Shown piece by piece: positions 40,176 to 50,630 of a stretch of DNA of 64,000 bases; within the stretch, counting starts at the first letter, position 1, and the number at the start of each line of letters is the position of its first letter. Below the pieces are notes generated by a model. It was not told the DNA's origin and made no database searches. It worked only from the letters and a program-made list of their open reading frames with translations. Origin of the DNA: Vreelandella andesensis (GTDB taxonomy: Bacteria > Pseudomonadota > Gammaproteobacteria > Pseudomonadales > Halomonadaceae); the NCBI RefSeq assembly GCF_003989795.1, contig NZ_RZHG01000010.1:87-64086 (forward strand), read 5' to 3'. Both the position numbers and the translations under genes were made by a program.

Positions 40176-40663
40176 TGGCCAAAACGCCTGCAGTCTCGCT
40201 TATCTTCGTATGGTTTACGCTTGTACTTGCGTTGTGTTTACAAGTCATGCCTTTAGCAGAGGGGTGGCAGGTATATCGTCCTGAGTGGATAGGGCTAATG
40301 CTGATTTACTGGTGCATGCGAACGCCGGACAGAGTTGGTGTTTTCCATGGATTTGTTATTGGTATTTTGATGGATTTGATTGAAGGAACCGCGCTAGGGC
40401 AGCATGCTCTAATATTATCGCTGTTGGCTTTTTTGTGTGCCTTGGTTTATCCCCGCTTTCGCGCCTATTCTCTTGTACAGCAATCTGTTCTGGTGTTGGT
40501 CTTACTAGGTTTGGTGCAGTTGATTGAGCAGTGGTTACGCACACTGACAGGTGATTTTTCGATTCACTTGTCCTTTTTAATTCCATCACTGATCAGCGCT
40601 GTTTTGTGGCCTTGGTGGTCTACCATGCTCAAAGCACTCGAGCAGCGTTTAGCCAGGGTGTGA
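40175..40663 (+). CDS. mreD: Rod shape-determining protein MreD
   Basis: MreD is a small polytopic inner membrane partner of MreC. The 162-residue protein has about five hydrophobic segments and contains RPEWIGLMLIYWCMRTP and FVIGILMDLIEGTALGQHAL, both conserved in MreD. The ATG at 40175 shares its first base with the mreC stop, so I rejected the longer in-frame start inside mreC. Identification is secure from sequence and position. Confidence 0.94.
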   Translation: MAKTPAVSLIFVWFTLVLALCLQVMPLAEGWQVYRPEWIGLMLIYWCMRTPDRVGVFHGFVIGILMDLIEGTALGQHALILSLLAFLCALVYPRFRAYSLVQQSVLVLVLLGLVQLIEQWLRTLTGDFSIHLSFLIPSLISAVLWPWWSTMLKALEQRLARV

Positions 40664-40741
40664 TGGACTATTTTTTAGTCCGCAAAGGCTCAGAGAGTCA
40701 ACAAGCCGTTGAGGAATTAACAAGCTGCCGGAGCTGCTGTT

Positions 40742-41365
40742 ATGGATGTTTCACTTTCTGCTGTCGCCGCTAAGTCGCCGCCTTCATTATGCCTCGCCTC
40801 GGCATCGCCCAGACGCAAGGCGTTGTTAGCATCGATCGGTGTGAAAGTGAAGGTAATGCCGAGTGATGTAGATGAAACACCGCTAGAGGGGGAATCCGCA
40901 CAAGCTTATGTGAAGCGTTTGGCTATTGCTAAAGCGCAAGCGGCTGTTCCAAAAACAATGCTTCCTGTACTGGGTTCAGACACGGCGGTCGTCGTTGATA
41001 ATCAAATACTGGGCAAGCCCATTGATGAGTATGATGCGGCCATTATGCTTAGGAAATTGTCGGGGCGTTGTCATAATGTATTAACTGCGGTCGCTGTCAC
41101 TGGCCCCAAGGGTGTACTCTCTTGTTGTGTAACAACGGTCGTTAAGATGCGCGAAATAAGTCATCAAGAAATAGCTGATTATTGGCAAACCGGTGAGCCA
41201 GTCGACAAAGCTGGAGGATATGCCATTCAAGGTTTAGCCGCCGTGTTTGTTGAAGAAATTAAAGGCAGTCACTCAGCCGTCGTGGGGTTGCCACTGTATG
41301 AAACAACACGCTTGTTGTGCCAGCAAGGGGTGCCAATTTGGTCGGGCTGCTATCAGCATAGATAA
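40742..41365 (+). CDS. maf: Maf family nucleotide pyrophosphatase (YhdE-type)
   Basis: Maf proteins hydrolyse dTTP, UTP and modified nucleotides, acting as house-cleaning enzymes; overexpression can inhibit septation. The N-terminal SASPRRKALL motif, the YVKRLAIAKA segment and SDTAVVVDNQILGKP are all present, placing it in the YhdE (dTTP/UTP) subgroup. The 207-residue length is normal. Its place between mreD and rng is the conserved order. A small GGACTA/TAGTCC hairpin lies at 40665-40681, between mreD and this gene, without a T-run after it. Confidence 0.94.
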   Translation: MDVSLSAVAAKSPPSLCLASASPRRKALLASIGVKVKVMPSDVDETPLEGESAQAYVKRLAIAKAQAAVPKTMLPVLGSDTAVVVDNQILGKPIDEYDAAIMLRKLSGRCHNVLTAVAVTGPKGVLSCCVTTVVKMREISHQEIADYWQTGEPVDKAGGYAIQGLAAVFVEEIKGSHSAVVGLPLYETTRLLCQQGVPIWSGCYQHR

Positions 41366-41424
41366 CCGCCATTTCACCGCATGCTGTGCTGACAAGGATA
41401 TTGTGACTCAATAAGGAATTTTGC

Positions 41425-42888
41425 ATGAGCGGTGAAGTCCTCATTAATTTAACGCCAATGGAGACCCGCGTTGCGCTGGTGGAAAATGGTGTCTTACAGG
41501 AGGCACTCATTGAACGCTCACGTAGGCGTGGAATTGTAGGCAATATCTACAAAGGCAAAATAGTGCGCGTGCTGCCTGGTATGCAGGCTGCTTTTGTTGA
41601 TATTGGCCTTGAGCGCGCAGCGTTTATTCATGCCCATGAAGTCATGCCGCCGGGTACGCCTCACGATGAGCAACAGACCATTGGTCAGTTACTGCATGAA
41701 GGCCAGGCGCTTGTCGTTCAGGTGACCAAAGACCCTATCGGCAGCAAGGGTGCCAGGCTCACTACCCATCTTTCGATACCTTCTCGTTATCTTGTCTATA
41801 TGCCTGATTCTCCCCATCATGGTGTATCCCAGCGCATTGAAGATGAGCGAGAGCGGGAGCGATTGAAAGCGCTGCTGGATAAGGGAATCGATGAGCAGAC
41901 CATTGAGGTGACCGGTGGTTTTATCGTGCGCACAGCTGCAGAGGGCGTCGGTGATGAAGAGCTGGCTAGCGATATGTACTTTTTGCTGCGGATCTGGCGC
42001 AAGGTAAGTGAGCGTAAAATAACGGCTGCATCGCCGAGTGTGATTTACGATGACCTGCCTTTGTTTATGCGTACATTGCGTGATGTGATGCGTGATGATA
42101 TTGAAAAAGTTCGCATCGATTCCCGTGAGAACTTTGTCAAACTGGTCGAATTTGCTGAAGAGTTTATGCCCGATGCGGTAGACCGTATCGAGTATTATCC
42201 AGGCGAACGACCTATCTTTGACTTATACAGCGTTGAAGACGAAATTCAAAAAGCATTGGCTCGTAAAGTCCAGTTGAAATCCGGTGGCTATCTGGTCATC
42301 GATCCGACAGAAGCAATGACCACGATTGATGTTAATACCGGTGGTTATGTTGGCCATCGTAATCTTGAAGAGACAATTTTTAAAACGAACCTGGAAGCGG
42401 CGACCGCGATTGCTCGTCAGCTTAGGCTGCGCAACCTTGGCGGCATCATCATTATCGACTTTATCGATATGATAGATGTGGAGCATCAACGTCAAGTGTT
42501 ACGCGTGCTTGAGAAAGCATTAGAGCGTGATCATGCTAAGACGAAGTGTACTGGGGTAACCGAGCTCGGCTTAGTGCAGTTGACCCGTAAGCGCACGCGG
42601 GAAAGCCTGGAACAAACCCTGTGCGAGGCATGCTCAACATGCAGTGGTCGCGGTACGTTGAAAACCCCTGAAACTGTTTGCTACGAGATCTTTCGCGAGA
42701 TATTGCGAGAAGAGCGTGCCTACAGTGCTGAAACCTACATGGTGCTTGCTTCTCAGCCGGTGGTTGACAGGCTCTTGGACGAAGAGTCTGCTGCGGTTGC
42801 TGATCTGGAAACGTTTATTAATAAAACCATTCGTTTTCAGGTAGAGCAACACTACTCTCAAGAACAGTACGACATCGTACTAATGTAA
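41425..42888 (+). CDS. rng: Ribonuclease G
   Basis: RNase G matures the 5' end of 16S rRNA and degrades some mRNAs. The 487-residue protein has an S1 domain (about residues 38-125), an RNase H-like/DNase I-like catalytic domain with IDVNTGG and IIIDFIDM providing the metal-binding aspartates, and the zinc-link cysteines in CEACSTCSGRG. It lacks the long C-terminal scaffold of RNase E, which supports RNase G. The stop overlaps the yhdP start (TAATG). Confidence 0.96.
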   Translation: MSGEVLINLTPMETRVALVENGVLQEALIERSRRRGIVGNIYKGKIVRVLPGMQAAFVDIGLERAAFIHAHEVMPPGTPHDEQQTIGQLLHEGQALVVQVTKDPIGSKGARLTTHLSIPSRYLVYMPDSPHHGVSQRIEDERERERLKALLDKGIDEQTIEVTGGFIVRTAAEGVGDEELASDMYFLLRIWRKVSERKITAASPSVIYDDLPLFMRTLRDVMRDDIEKVRIDSRENFVKLVEFAEEFMPDAVDRIEYYPGERPIFDLYSVEDEIQKALARKVQLKSGGYLVIDPTEAMTTIDVNTGGYVGHRNLEETIFKTNLEAATAIARQLRLRNLGGIIIIDFIDMIDVEHQRQVLRVLEKALERDHAKTKCTGVTELGLVQLTRKRTRESLEQTLCEACSTCSGRGTLKTPETVCYEIFREILREERAYSAETYMVLASQPVVDRLLDEESAAVADLETFINKTIRFQVEQHYSQEQYDIVLM

Positions 42889-45800
42889 TGAAAGCGCTAC
42901 GGTCATTATCGCGATGGTGCCTAGTAGTGATTGCATCGCTACTAGGAAGCCTTGCTGTTTTTCTGCTGTTGGCACGTTTACTAATTAGCCAATCCAGCCT
43001 GTTAACACCGAAAATAGAAGCGTTGCTCGAAGCTCGAATAGGGGTGCCCGTTAGCATAGAGCACTTATCGCTGTCGTTGGCTCGTAACGACCTTGTTTTG
43101 CGACTGGAAGGTGTGAATTCTGCAGCGCCTGGCGGGCAGTCATTGGTATCTCTTGAAAGCGCACATTTACGGCTTGATGGTTGGGCGACATTAAAAAGCG
43201 TTGCTCCTGTGTTTAATGATGCGCGCATTACTGGCCTCGAATTTCATTTATATCAGCAGGGCGATGCTGCCTGGGGCTGGCCAGCACCGGCAGAGCTACC
43301 CATTGTTATGTCCGAGGAGCCAACCGTTGATTTAGAGGCGCTGGACGCTTGGGCCGGTCTTATTCTTCGTCAGCGTTTGTGGGTGGATAACACTCAGCTG
43401 GTGCTGCATGGAAGTCAGCAATCCGTCACTTTGCACGCGCCTACCTTACTGCTCAATGGCGATGAACGGCGCACGCGCCTAGAAGGTGCCGTCATGATCT
43501 TAGCGTCACAGGACGAGGATTCTCAAAGGTCTGAATCTCAAAGGTCTGAATCTAAACGGGTAGAATCTCGTCACAATGTGGCTCAAGAAAATCAGGCTCC
43601 AGAAGCACTGCCAGCGATTGCGATGAACGTTGAGATGCAGCCGGGAAAACAGGGGTTCCGTGATTTTTCAGCGGCACTTCAATTGGATATGCAGTTGGAT
43701 CATTTAGTGGCATTAGCCGCTGTTTTACGCTCCGATAGTATGCCTTCCCTAGAGCAAGCAGGCGGTGAAGTGACGTTGTGGGGACGCTGGCATGCTGGAC
43801 GCTTAGATGAGGCACGCCTAGATGTCAATATTCCACAGTTGACCCTGCGCCATGAGATTCAATACGCCATCCTTCAAAATATTCAGGCTAATGGCCTTTG
43901 GCAACGAAACGGTGAAGGCGGTGAAGCATGGCTTAGTGGCAATGCTGAAAACGTTGAGTGGGCGCGCCCTGAAGGTGGAAGGGGTGGCCCAGCCTTGCCA
44001 CGGCATTGGTACTTGTCCCACCAGCCTGATTTCTGGGAGGTGCGCACCAGCGCTTTTGAGTTAGCCTCCTTGGCTGCTTGGCGCGACTATATTTTACTGC
44101 CTGAGTCGCTTACCCGAGTGTTACAAACGCTATCACCTCGTGGTCAGGTCCAAGGTTTGCGTTTAGGTCAGCATGAAGGGCGCTGGGGCGTTGATGCGGC
44201 GTTAACCAACGTAGAGGTGATGCCTTGGAAGCAAGCGCCTGGAGGTGGGCCGTTAGATGCTTGGGTACAGGCAAGGGATTTCCGCGGCAGGGTAACGTTT
44301 AACAGTGCTGGAAGTAGCTCGCTTAATTTTCCTGAACTGTTTGAATCACCTATGCAGTTAAGCCACGCAGAGGGCGTTGTAGAGTGGGTGTATGACGGCC
44401 CAAGCACTATGATTAGCGGAAGAGATCTGCACTTAGATTGGGATGGTGCCCAAGTGAGCGGGGGGTTTGGCCTCATTGCGAGTGAACAAGGTGGCCAGTT
44501 CGGGCTTGATATTGCCTTTGCAAATGTCGATGCGGTTAACAAGCCACTCTCTCAGTGGCTGCCCATTAAAGCACTTGAGCCTAAACTTCGTGAGTGGTTG
44601 CTCACCGACATAGGCGGTAATGTTCCCCAGGGCTCGCTCAAACTTAGCGTTCCCTTTACGGGCAAAGAGACGGGAGTAGTTAATCAGCCTGCAGATCAGA
44701 TTTCCTCCACGCTAGCACTTTCTGTCACTCAAGGCAGACTCCCTATTGCACCCGAATGGCCGCTGATTGAAGAGATTGAGGGCAGACTAATTTGGAAAGA
44801 TCAGGTTTTAGAGGCGAATATTCAGCGTGCTGTAAGTCAGGGTATCGATGTTTCTGATGGGGTGCTAACAATGGCCGATGAGACGCTTAATCTGTCGAGC
44901 AGTCTCAGCAGTGATAGCGATTCGCTATTAGCGTTTCTTCAAGCAATACCAGAGATGGATACAGCCCTGTTTAATGGTATTCATGCAGAAGGCCGCGTTG
45001 AAGGTGATATCGCCTTATCGTTGCCCCTGAGCGCGCCAGAGACATTACAGCTAGAAATTAATGCGCGTCCAAATTTCAAAACGCTGGCTTTTCAGCCCGT
45101 GGATATCCCGCTAGAAAATCTTCAGGGAGAGGTGACGTGGCAGCAGCACGGTGAAAAAAACGCCTTACTTGGTCTTATCACGGGGCAAGTGTCAGGCAGT
45201 TCTATCGAAGCGGATATCAATGTTCCAGATGGCGGTATTGCCCTGCGCGGTAATAGTGAAATCGCCGACTTATTTCAATTGGCTAACATTCCCGCTGAAC
45301 AGGCTCGCCAGCTGTTTGAGGGGCGTACTCAGTGGCGTGGGCAGATTAACTTACAGCCATCACCGTCGATAGTCCTTGAAAGCCGTTTGCTTGGAGTTAT
45401 AAGTAGATTACCAGCGCCGTTTAGTAAAGCCGCTGAACAGTCATGGCCGTGGCGGTTACACGCTGATCTTGACAGTGGTCGTTTGGTAACGCAGTTAGCC
45501 AATATCATTAATGCCCGTGTACAACTGGGTAATGATGAAATAACGGGTGTGGTTTCTCTAGGCAGTGCTGCCGCACCCAGTAACTGGCCAACGCAACCAG
45601 GCTGGCGAGTGGTCGCGCAGGTTGATGAATTGCCTCTCGACGACTGGCAAGCGGCGTTGTTTCCTTTGATGCAAGCATCGGCCCCAGCGAGCAGTGACAA
45701 AGGAAGTACGCCGATATCAGTGATGCTTAGTACACCTTGTGTACATTTCCGTGATGCGTGTTTTGGTCAGTTAGAAGCGACAGGCAGCGTTGAAGGAAAG

Positions 45801-46829
45801 CGTGTGGCCATGCAGTTAAGCGGTGATCTTGTTTCAGGTCGAGTGGATTATCAGCCAGATAGCGCGTTGCCGCTTGATATTGCCATCTCGTCGCTGGAAG
45901 TCGATCGATTATTCGATATGCCTGCCGCAGCACATGATAGTAGTGCGCCAACGCCTAATTCCTGGATGGATGCTGTTGAAACCCAGCACGCTACAACGAG
46001 TGCGATACCTGAATGGCTTAACCAGCTGCCCGATGGCAGACTCCGACTAGCAGATATTAGCATTGGCGAAGGGCGTTTTGGACCGTTAACGGCTTATTGG
46101 CAAACCCAGGATCAACGCTTTACCCTTTCCCCCGTCGGATTGACGCTAGGGCAGCTTTCTGCCCGCGGAGAATTGGTATGGGAAGGTAATGCCATCAATA
46201 GCCATACGCGTGCTGATGTCTCGATACAAGGCGGTGATGTGGGCACTGCGTTAGAGCGCCTAGGTCAACCAGTCGCTATGCGAAGTCGAACCACCGATGT
46301 CAGCACCGCGCTGACCTGGCCAGGTGCTCCCTGGCAGTTTGAATTAAGTCGGGCTGAAGGCAATATTCGAACCGACGTGCGTGACGGCCGCTTTGTTACG
46401 CTGGAATCTACCCCGGCTCGCTTAGTTGGCCTACTTAATTTTGACAATATATTGCGCCGATTGCGTTTCGACTTTTCTGACGTGACAGGGCAGGGAACTG
46501 CGTTTGATCGGGTACATGGCACGGCAGATGTCGCCGCCGGTCAACTCTTGCTGCGCGGACCACTGACCATCGAAGCACCGTCTACCACGCTAACCCTGAC
46601 GGGGAGCGTTAATTTGATACAACGTGAACTTGATCAGCGACTAGGCGTCACACTACCTATTAGCCAAAGCTTGCCTATCGCAGCCATTGCCATAGGAGCT
46701 CCCATTGTGGGTGGCGCTCTTTTTATAGCTGACCAGCTTTTTGGTAACGCGCTGGATCAAGCGACAACTATTCATTATCGCGTGCGAGGTCCGTGGACGT
46801 CGCCGCAGATTACTCTAGAAGGCCCTTGA
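42888..46829 (+). CDS. yhdP: YhdP family AsmA-like envelope protein
   Basis: YhdP belongs to the AsmA-like/TIGR02099 group of very long inner-membrane-anchored proteins that form a bridge for phospholipids to the outer membrane; in E. coli it works with TamB and YdbH. The 1313-residue protein has one N-terminal transmembrane helix (about residues 10-32), a large beta-rich periplasmic body, and the conserved C-terminal DUF3971/AsmA_2 region. A short low-complexity insert [16 protein letters not shown] near residue 212-227 comes from a 15-bp repeat. Start and stop overlap rng and tldD, so translation is coupled. The family call is solid; the lipid transport role is from homologues. Confidence 0.93.
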   Translation: MKALRSLSRWCLVVIASLLGSLAVFLLLARLLISQSSLLTPKIEALLEARIGVPVSIEHLSLSLARNDLVLRLEGVNSAAPGGQSLVSLESAHLRLDGWATLKSVAPVFNDARITGLEFHLYQQGDAAWGWPAPAELPIVMSEEPTVDLEALDAWAGLILRQRLWVDNTQLVLHGSQQSVTLHAPTLLLNGDERRTRLEGAVMILASQDEDSQRSESQRSESKRVESRHNVAQENQAPEALPAIAMNVEMQPGKQGFRDFSAALQLDMQLDHLVALAAVLRSDSMPSLEQAGGEVTLWGRWHAGRLDEARLDVNIPQLTLRHEIQYAILQNIQANGLWQRNGEGGEAWLSGNAENVEWARPEGGRGGPALPRHWYLSHQPDFWEVRTSAFELASLAAWRDYILLPESLTRVLQTLSPRGQVQGLRLGQHEGRWGVDAALTNVEVMPWKQAPGGGPLDAWVQARDFRGRVTFNSAGSSSLNFPELFESPMQLSHAEGVVEWVYDGPSTMISGRDLHLDWDGAQVSGGFGLIASEQGGQFGLDIAFANVDAVNKPLSQWLPIKALEPKLREWLLTDIGGNVPQGSLKLSVPFTGKETGVVNQPADQISSTLALSVTQGRLPIAPEWPLIEEIEGRLIWKDQVLEANIQRAVSQGIDVSDGVLTMADETLNLSSSLSSDSDSLLAFLQAIPEMDTALFNGIHAEGRVEGDIALSLPLSAPETLQLEINARPNFKTLAFQPVDIPLENLQGEVTWQQHGEKNALLGLITGQVSGSSIEADINVPDGGIALRGNSEIADLFQLANIPAEQARQLFEGRTQWRGQINLQPSPSIVLESRLLGVISRLPAPFSKAAEQSWPWRLHADLDSGRLVTQLANIINARVQLGNDEITGVVSLGSAAAPSNWPTQPGWRVVAQVDELPLDDWQAALFPLMQASAPASSDKGSTPISVMLSTPCVHFRDACFGQLEATGSVEGKRVAMQLSGDLVSGRVDYQPDSALPLDIAISSLEVDRLFDMPAAAHDSSAPTPNSWMDAVETQHATTSAIPEWLNQLPDGRLRLADISIGEGRFGPLTAYWQTQDQRFTLSPVGLTLGQLSARGELVWEGNAINSHTRADVSIQGGDVGTALERLGQPVAMRSRTTDVSTALTWPGAPWQFELSRAEGNIRTDVRDGRFVTLESTPARLVGLLNFDNILRRLRFDFSDVTGQGTAFDRVHGTADVAAGQLLLRGPLTIEAPSTTLTLTGSVNLIQRELDQRLGVTLPISQSLPIAAIAIGAPIVGGALFIADQLFGNALDQATTIHYRVRGPWTSPQITLEGP
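43521..43565 (+). repeat. 15-bp in-frame tandem repeat in yhdP
   Basis: TCTCAAAGGTCTGAA is present twice (43521-43535, 43536-43550), then a diverged third unit follows (43551-43565). It encodes S-Q-R-S-E repeats inside a charged loop. The insert keeps the frame, and is likely a slippage expansion. Confidence 0.88.
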
Positions 46830-48283
46830 TGACCGCACATAAAAGCGATGTAGATACCGCTGTTTCCATATTATTGACACCGGGTGGCCTGGATTTGGAT
46901 GCCCTTGATACAGGGCTCTCGTATGCCATGGGCGGTGGGATTGATTATGCGGACCTTTACTTTCAGCGTACCTGGCAAGAGGGCTGGGTACTGGAAGATG
47001 GCGAAGTAAAAGAAGCTAGCTATAACATCGATGGTGGTGTTGGTGTGCGCTCCCTAGCGGGTGAGAAAACAGGGTTTGCCTACTCCAATCAAATTACTGC
47101 AGATGCACTCATGGATACTGGCCGCACGGCGTCGGGCATCGTGCGAAGTGGCAAGCAACTACCAGGCCAGCCGATCGTGGCTGTTAGTGCTGCGGGCCGT
47201 TATGCAGGTATTGACCCATTAGCGGGGCTTACGGCCGACGAAAAAGTGGCGATGTTGAAAGAAGCCGACCGCATAGCGCGCGCCGCTGACCCTTCAATTA
47301 GCCAAGTCAGTGCCTCCTTGTCAGGCACTTATGAAGTGGTGCTAGTACGTTCCAGCGATGGCACGTTAGCGGCAGATATCCGCCCATTAGTGCGTTTCAA
47401 CGTGAGTGTCATTGCGGCCAAAAATGGCCGTCGCGAGCGTGGTAGCGCTGGGGGTGGCGGCCGTTACTCAATGTCCAGACTGCGAGATGAAAACGTAGCA
47501 GCGCGTTATGCGAAAGAGGCTGTGCGTCAAGCCTTGGTAAATCTAGAGGCGGTGGATGCTCCCGCAGGCCAAATGCCCGTCGTTCTAGGCGCTGGCTGGC
47601 CCGGTATTCTGCTTCATGAAGCAGTGGGCCACGGGCTAGAAGGTGATTTTAATCGCAAGGGAAGCTCAGCCTTTGCTGGGCGCATGGGTAAACGCGTTGC
47701 GGCAAAGGGGGTAACGGTTGTCGATGATGCTACCGTTGCAGATTGCCGTGGTTCACTAAGCGTGGACGATGAAGGTACGCCGGGGCAGTACACACCGCTG
47801 ATCGAAGACGGTATTTTAACCGGCTACATGCAAGACAAGCTTAACGCACGGTTAATGAATATGGCGCCAACCGGCAATGCCCGGCGGGAATCTTTTGCTC
47901 ATTTGCCGATGCCGCGCATGACCAATACCGTTATGTTGGCAGGCCAAGATGAACCTACCGATATCATTAAAAGCGTCAAGCGCGGTATTTACGCGGTTAG
48001 CTTCGGTGGTGGTCAGGTTGATATTACATCAGGCAAATTCGTGTTTTCAGCTAGCGAAGCCTATCTCATCGAAGATGGTAAAATTACTGCACCTGTTAAA
48101 GGGGCTACCTTGATTGGCAACGGCCCTGAAGCCATGGGGCGTGTTTCAATGATTGGCCACGACATGGAAATGGATACAGGGATTGGTGTGTGCGGTAAAG
48201 AGGGGCAGGGTGTGCCAGTAGGCGTCGGTCAGCCCACCCTTAAGCTGGATGAGCTGACCGTTGGCGGTACCCAGTCTTCGTGA
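46829..48283 (+). CDS. tldD: Metalloprotease TldD
   Basis: TldD and TldE (PmbA) form a heterodimeric zinc protease that degrades unfolded peptides and matures microcin B17 and CcdA in E. coli. The zinc motif [11 protein letters not shown] (HExxxH) is near residues 263-273, and the family stretch [16 protein letters not shown] is near the C-terminus. The 484-residue length is normal. The ATG at 46829 overlaps the yhdP stop (TGATG). Its partner pmbA is 630 bases downstream, beyond the oppositely oriented yjgA. Confidence 0.95.
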   Translation: MTAHKSDVDTAVSILLTPGGLDLDALDTGLSYAMGGGIDYADLYFQRTWQEGWVLEDGEVKEASYNIDGGVGVRSLAGEKTGFAYSNQITADALMDTGRTASGIVRSGKQLPGQPIVAVSAAGRYAGIDPLAGLTADEKVAMLKEADRIARAADPSISQVSASLSGTYEVVLVRSSDGTLAADIRPLVRFNVSVIAAKNGRRERGSAGGGGRYSMSRLRDENVAARYAKEAVRQALVNLEAVDAPAGQMPVVLGAGWPGILLHEAVGHGLEGDFNRKGSSAFAGRMGKRVAAKGVTVVDDATVADCRGSLSVDDEGTPGQYTPLIEDGILTGYMQDKLNARLMNMAPTGNARRESFAHLPMPRMTNTVMLAGQDEPTDIIKSVKRGIYAVSFGGGQVDITSGKFVFSASEAYLIEDGKITAPVKGATLIGNGPEAMGRVSMIGHDMEMDTGIGVCGKEGQGVPVGVGQPTLKLDELTVGGTQSS

Positions 48284-48293
48284 TAGAGAGCGA

Positions 48294-48815
48294 TTAGAGC
48301 GCCAGTGTATCGCGTAAGTGTTTAAACAACTTGCGCGAGCTGGTCGGCGGTTTGCTTTGCTCACGCTCTTTGCGCGCATTCCGCACTAGTTGACGTATTG
48401 CTTGACGATCCGCGTTCGGGTATTCCGCCATAAATAAATCAACAGCGCTGTCACCTTCCTCAACTAACCGGTCGCGCCATTTTTCTAGGCGGTGAAAGGC
48501 ATGATCGCGCTGCTCTTTTTCTTGTTCGATGGCGTCGAAAACACCCTCTATAGCAGTAAGGTCTTCTTTGCGGATAAGCTTGCCCACATATTGCATATGA
48601 CGACGTCGGCCTTCATGAGAGCGGATGCGCGAGGTCTCTTCTATAGCACGCAGCATATCATCAGAGAGCGGAAATTTCGCACGCTCCGCGGGCTTCATAG
48701 CGATGAGCGTTTCGCCAAGCGCCTGAAGGGCATGCATTTCCCGCTTAAGTTGAGACTTACTGGGGCGCTCTTCTTGTTCATCAATATCGAAGGGCTCGGG
48801 GCGTTGCTTAGGCAT
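48294..48815 (-). CDS. yjgA: Ribosome-associated protein YjgA (DarP family)
   Basis: YjgA/DarP (DUF615) binds late 50S assembly intermediates and helps peptidyl transferase centre formation. The highly charged 173-residue protein shows SKSQLKREMHALQALGE-like sequence (PSKSQLKREMHALQ) and RIRSHEGRRRHMQYVGKLIR, the family hallmark. The start is the ATG at 48813-48815. It sits on the minus strand between tldD and pmbA, convergent with tldD. This tldD-yjgA-pmbA layout is common in gammaproteobacteria. Confidence 0.93.
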   Translation of the reverse strand: MPKQRPEPFDIDEQEERPSKSQLKREMHALQALGETLIAMKPAERAKFPLSDDMLRAIEETSRIRSHEGRRRHMQYVGKLIRKEDLTAIEGVFDAIEQEKEQRDHAFHRLEKWRDRLVEEGDSAVDLFMAEYPNADRQAIRQLVRNARKEREQSKPPTSSRKLFKHLRDTLAL

Positions 48816-48875
48816 ACTAGAACTCACTAATTAGTTTCGTTTGCAGCATTATATCAGGCTGCGACCACAACATTG

Positions 48876-48900
48876 ATTCGCCAATGCGATTCTGGCGAAT
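48876..48900 (+). promoter_or_regulatory. Hairpin directly upstream of the pmbA ribosome binding site
   Basis: ATTCGCCA (48876-48883) pairs perfectly with TGGCGAAT (48893-48900) around a 9-base loop. The next bases are AAGGAGG, the pmbA Shine-Dalgarno. The position suggests an operator or a leader hairpin next to the ribosome binding site. No known regulator motif was recognised. Confidence 0.4.
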
Positions 48901-48912
48901 AAGGAGGCCAAT

Positions 48913-50253
48913 ATGGCACAAGCATTTGATGCAGCGGCCCAGCAGTTGCTGTTAACGCAGCGCGCTGAAGAAGCGCTGGCGCTAGCAAAAAAATTAGGCG
49001 CAGATGCTGCGGAAGTAGGCGCCAGTGTGGATCAAGGCCTTGGGGTCAGCGTACGGCTTGGGGAAGTAGAAACGGTCGAGCTGTCACGTGACCAGGGGAT
49101 TGCCATTACGCTTTATGTCGGTCAGCGTAAGGGCAGTGCTTCATCTACCGATGCCAGCAGCGCGTCAATTAAAGCGACCGTAGAGAAAGCGTTGGCCATT
49201 GCCCGCTATACGGGTGAGGACCCCGCCTCAGGATTAGCAGATGCGGCGCTGATGGCAACCGATTTCCCTGATCTCAAAGTGCACTATCCATGGGCGCTGA
49301 CGACTGACGAAGCAATTGATCTGGCGTTGGCGTGTGAAAAAGCCGGTCGTGACGTAGCGGGGATACATCAGTCGGAAGGTGCTTCGTTGTCCAGTGGCGA
49401 GGGTGTGCGTGTTTACGCTAACAGCCACGGCTTTTTGGGTACCCAGAAGGGCAGCAGTCATTCGCTTTCGTGCATGCTGATTGCGCAAGATGAGAAGGGC
49501 ATGCAGCGTGATTATGATTATACCTCGGCCCGTAATCCCGCCATGCTTCGCGACCCTGCAGAAGTGGGTCGCGAGGCAGCATCACGTACACTGCGACGTT
49601 TAGGTGCTCAACGGCCGCCAACAGGCACCTTTCCTGTGCTATTTGATCCTTCGCTCTCAAGCGGCTTGGTAGGCCACTTAATGGGGGCGTTAGCAGGTGG
49701 AGCACTTTATCGCGAAGCTTCTTTCTTGTGTGACCGTTTAGGCAGCCCGTTATTCCCAAGCTGGTTTGGGCTGGAAGAGCGGCCGATGGAAGTGGGCGCG
49801 ACGGCTAGCTCGCCGTTTGATGCGGAGGGCGTTCAAACTCGCAATAACCGCTTTATCGAGCAGGGTAATGTGGCTAGCTATATGTTGTCTGCTTACAGTG
49901 CGCGGCGCTTAGGGATGCAGTCAACAGGCAATGCAGGTGGCGCACGCAATTTACGCTTGTTAGCACCGTTAACGCCTCGAGATGATTTGCTAAAGCAGAT
50001 GGGGCGTGGCATCTGGGTGACTGAGCTGATGGGGCAGGGGGTTAACGGCGTGACGGGCGACTATTCGCGAGGCGCTGCAGGCTTCTGGGTAGAAAATGGC
50101 GAAGTACAGCACCCCATTGAGGAATTCACCATTGCCAGTAATTTGAATAACATGTTTGCAGGCTTGGTAGCTGTTGGTGATGACATCGATACCCGTGGCA
50201 GTATTCACACGGGTAGTTGGTTAATCGACGCAATGACCGTCGCTGGTAGCTGA
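48913..50253 (+). CDS. pmbA: Metalloprotease subunit PmbA (TldE)
   Basis: PmbA/TldE is the non-zinc partner of TldD in the TldD/E protease. The 446-residue protein follows the family pattern: an N-terminal TldD_N domain, GFLGTQKGSSHSLSCMLIAQD in the middle, and TGNAGGARNL and ELMGQGVNGVTGDYSRGAAGFWVENG in the C-terminal barrel. It lacks an HExxxH motif, as expected. AAGGAGG lies six bases before the ATG. It converges on the ptsO-end of the rpoN operon; no clear terminator was seen in the 46-base gap. Confidence 0.95.
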   Translation: MAQAFDAAAQQLLLTQRAEEALALAKKLGADAAEVGASVDQGLGVSVRLGEVETVELSRDQGIAITLYVGQRKGSASSTDASSASIKATVEKALAIARYTGEDPASGLADAALMATDFPDLKVHYPWALTTDEAIDLALACEKAGRDVAGIHQSEGASLSSGEGVRVYANSHGFLGTQKGSSHSLSCMLIAQDEKGMQRDYDYTSARNPAMLRDPAEVGREAASRTLRRLGAQRPPTGTFPVLFDPSLSSGLVGHLMGALAGGALYREASFLCDRLGSPLFPSWFGLEERPMEVGATASSPFDAEGVQTRNNRFIEQGNVASYMLSAYSARRLGMQSTGNAGGARNLRLLAPLTPRDDLLKQMGRGIWVTELMGQGVNGVTGDYSRGAAGFWVENGEVQHPIEEFTIASNLNNMFAGLVAVGDDIDTRGSIHTGSWLIDAMTVAGS

Positions 50254-50299
50254 TAGCGTCCGGCAATTGCTTACTGACGTGAGTGATCGTCGTTCCAGG

Positions 50300-50569
50300 T
50301 TAGTGATCTTCGTCGAAACGTGCGTCGAACAGTGCTTCAATAGCCGCTAGTGCTTGTTCGGCGTCGTCGCCTTCAGCATGGACTCTTAGTTCAGTGCCAC
50401 AGGGAGCGGCCAGCATCAATAGCGACATAATGTTGGCCGCATCTGCCATTTGCTGTTGTTTGTAGACGTGAATGCTCGCCGAAAACTGTTGGCTACACGT
50501 GACGAGTTTGGTCGCTGCACGTGCGTGAAGGCCGCGCTGATTAGTGAGTGTTAACGTTCTTTCTGGCAC
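50300..50569 (-). CDS. ptsO: Nitrogen PTS phosphocarrier NPr (HPr family)
   Basis: NPr passes phosphate between EI-Ntr (PtsP) and EIIA-Ntr (PtsN) in the regulatory nitrogen PTS. The 89-residue protein has the active-site sequence GLHARAATKLV with phosphorylatable His15. The start is GTG at 50567-50569 with AAGGA upstream. It is the last gene of the rpoN-hpf-ptsN-rapZ-ptsO run. Together with PtsN it links nitrogen and potassium status to envelope and carbon functions; SixA (34.1 kb) could dephosphorylate it. Confidence 0.94.
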   Translation of the reverse strand: MPERTLTLTNQRGLHARAATKLVTCSQQFSASIHVYKQQQMADAANIMSLLMLAAPCGTELRVHAEGDDAEQALAAIEALFDARFDEDH

Positions 50570-50630
50570 TCTGGTTCCTTTTTGCCGAGTGGGGTCGTGA
50601 AGAGTAGGCGGTGGTTAGTCGCTATGCTTA

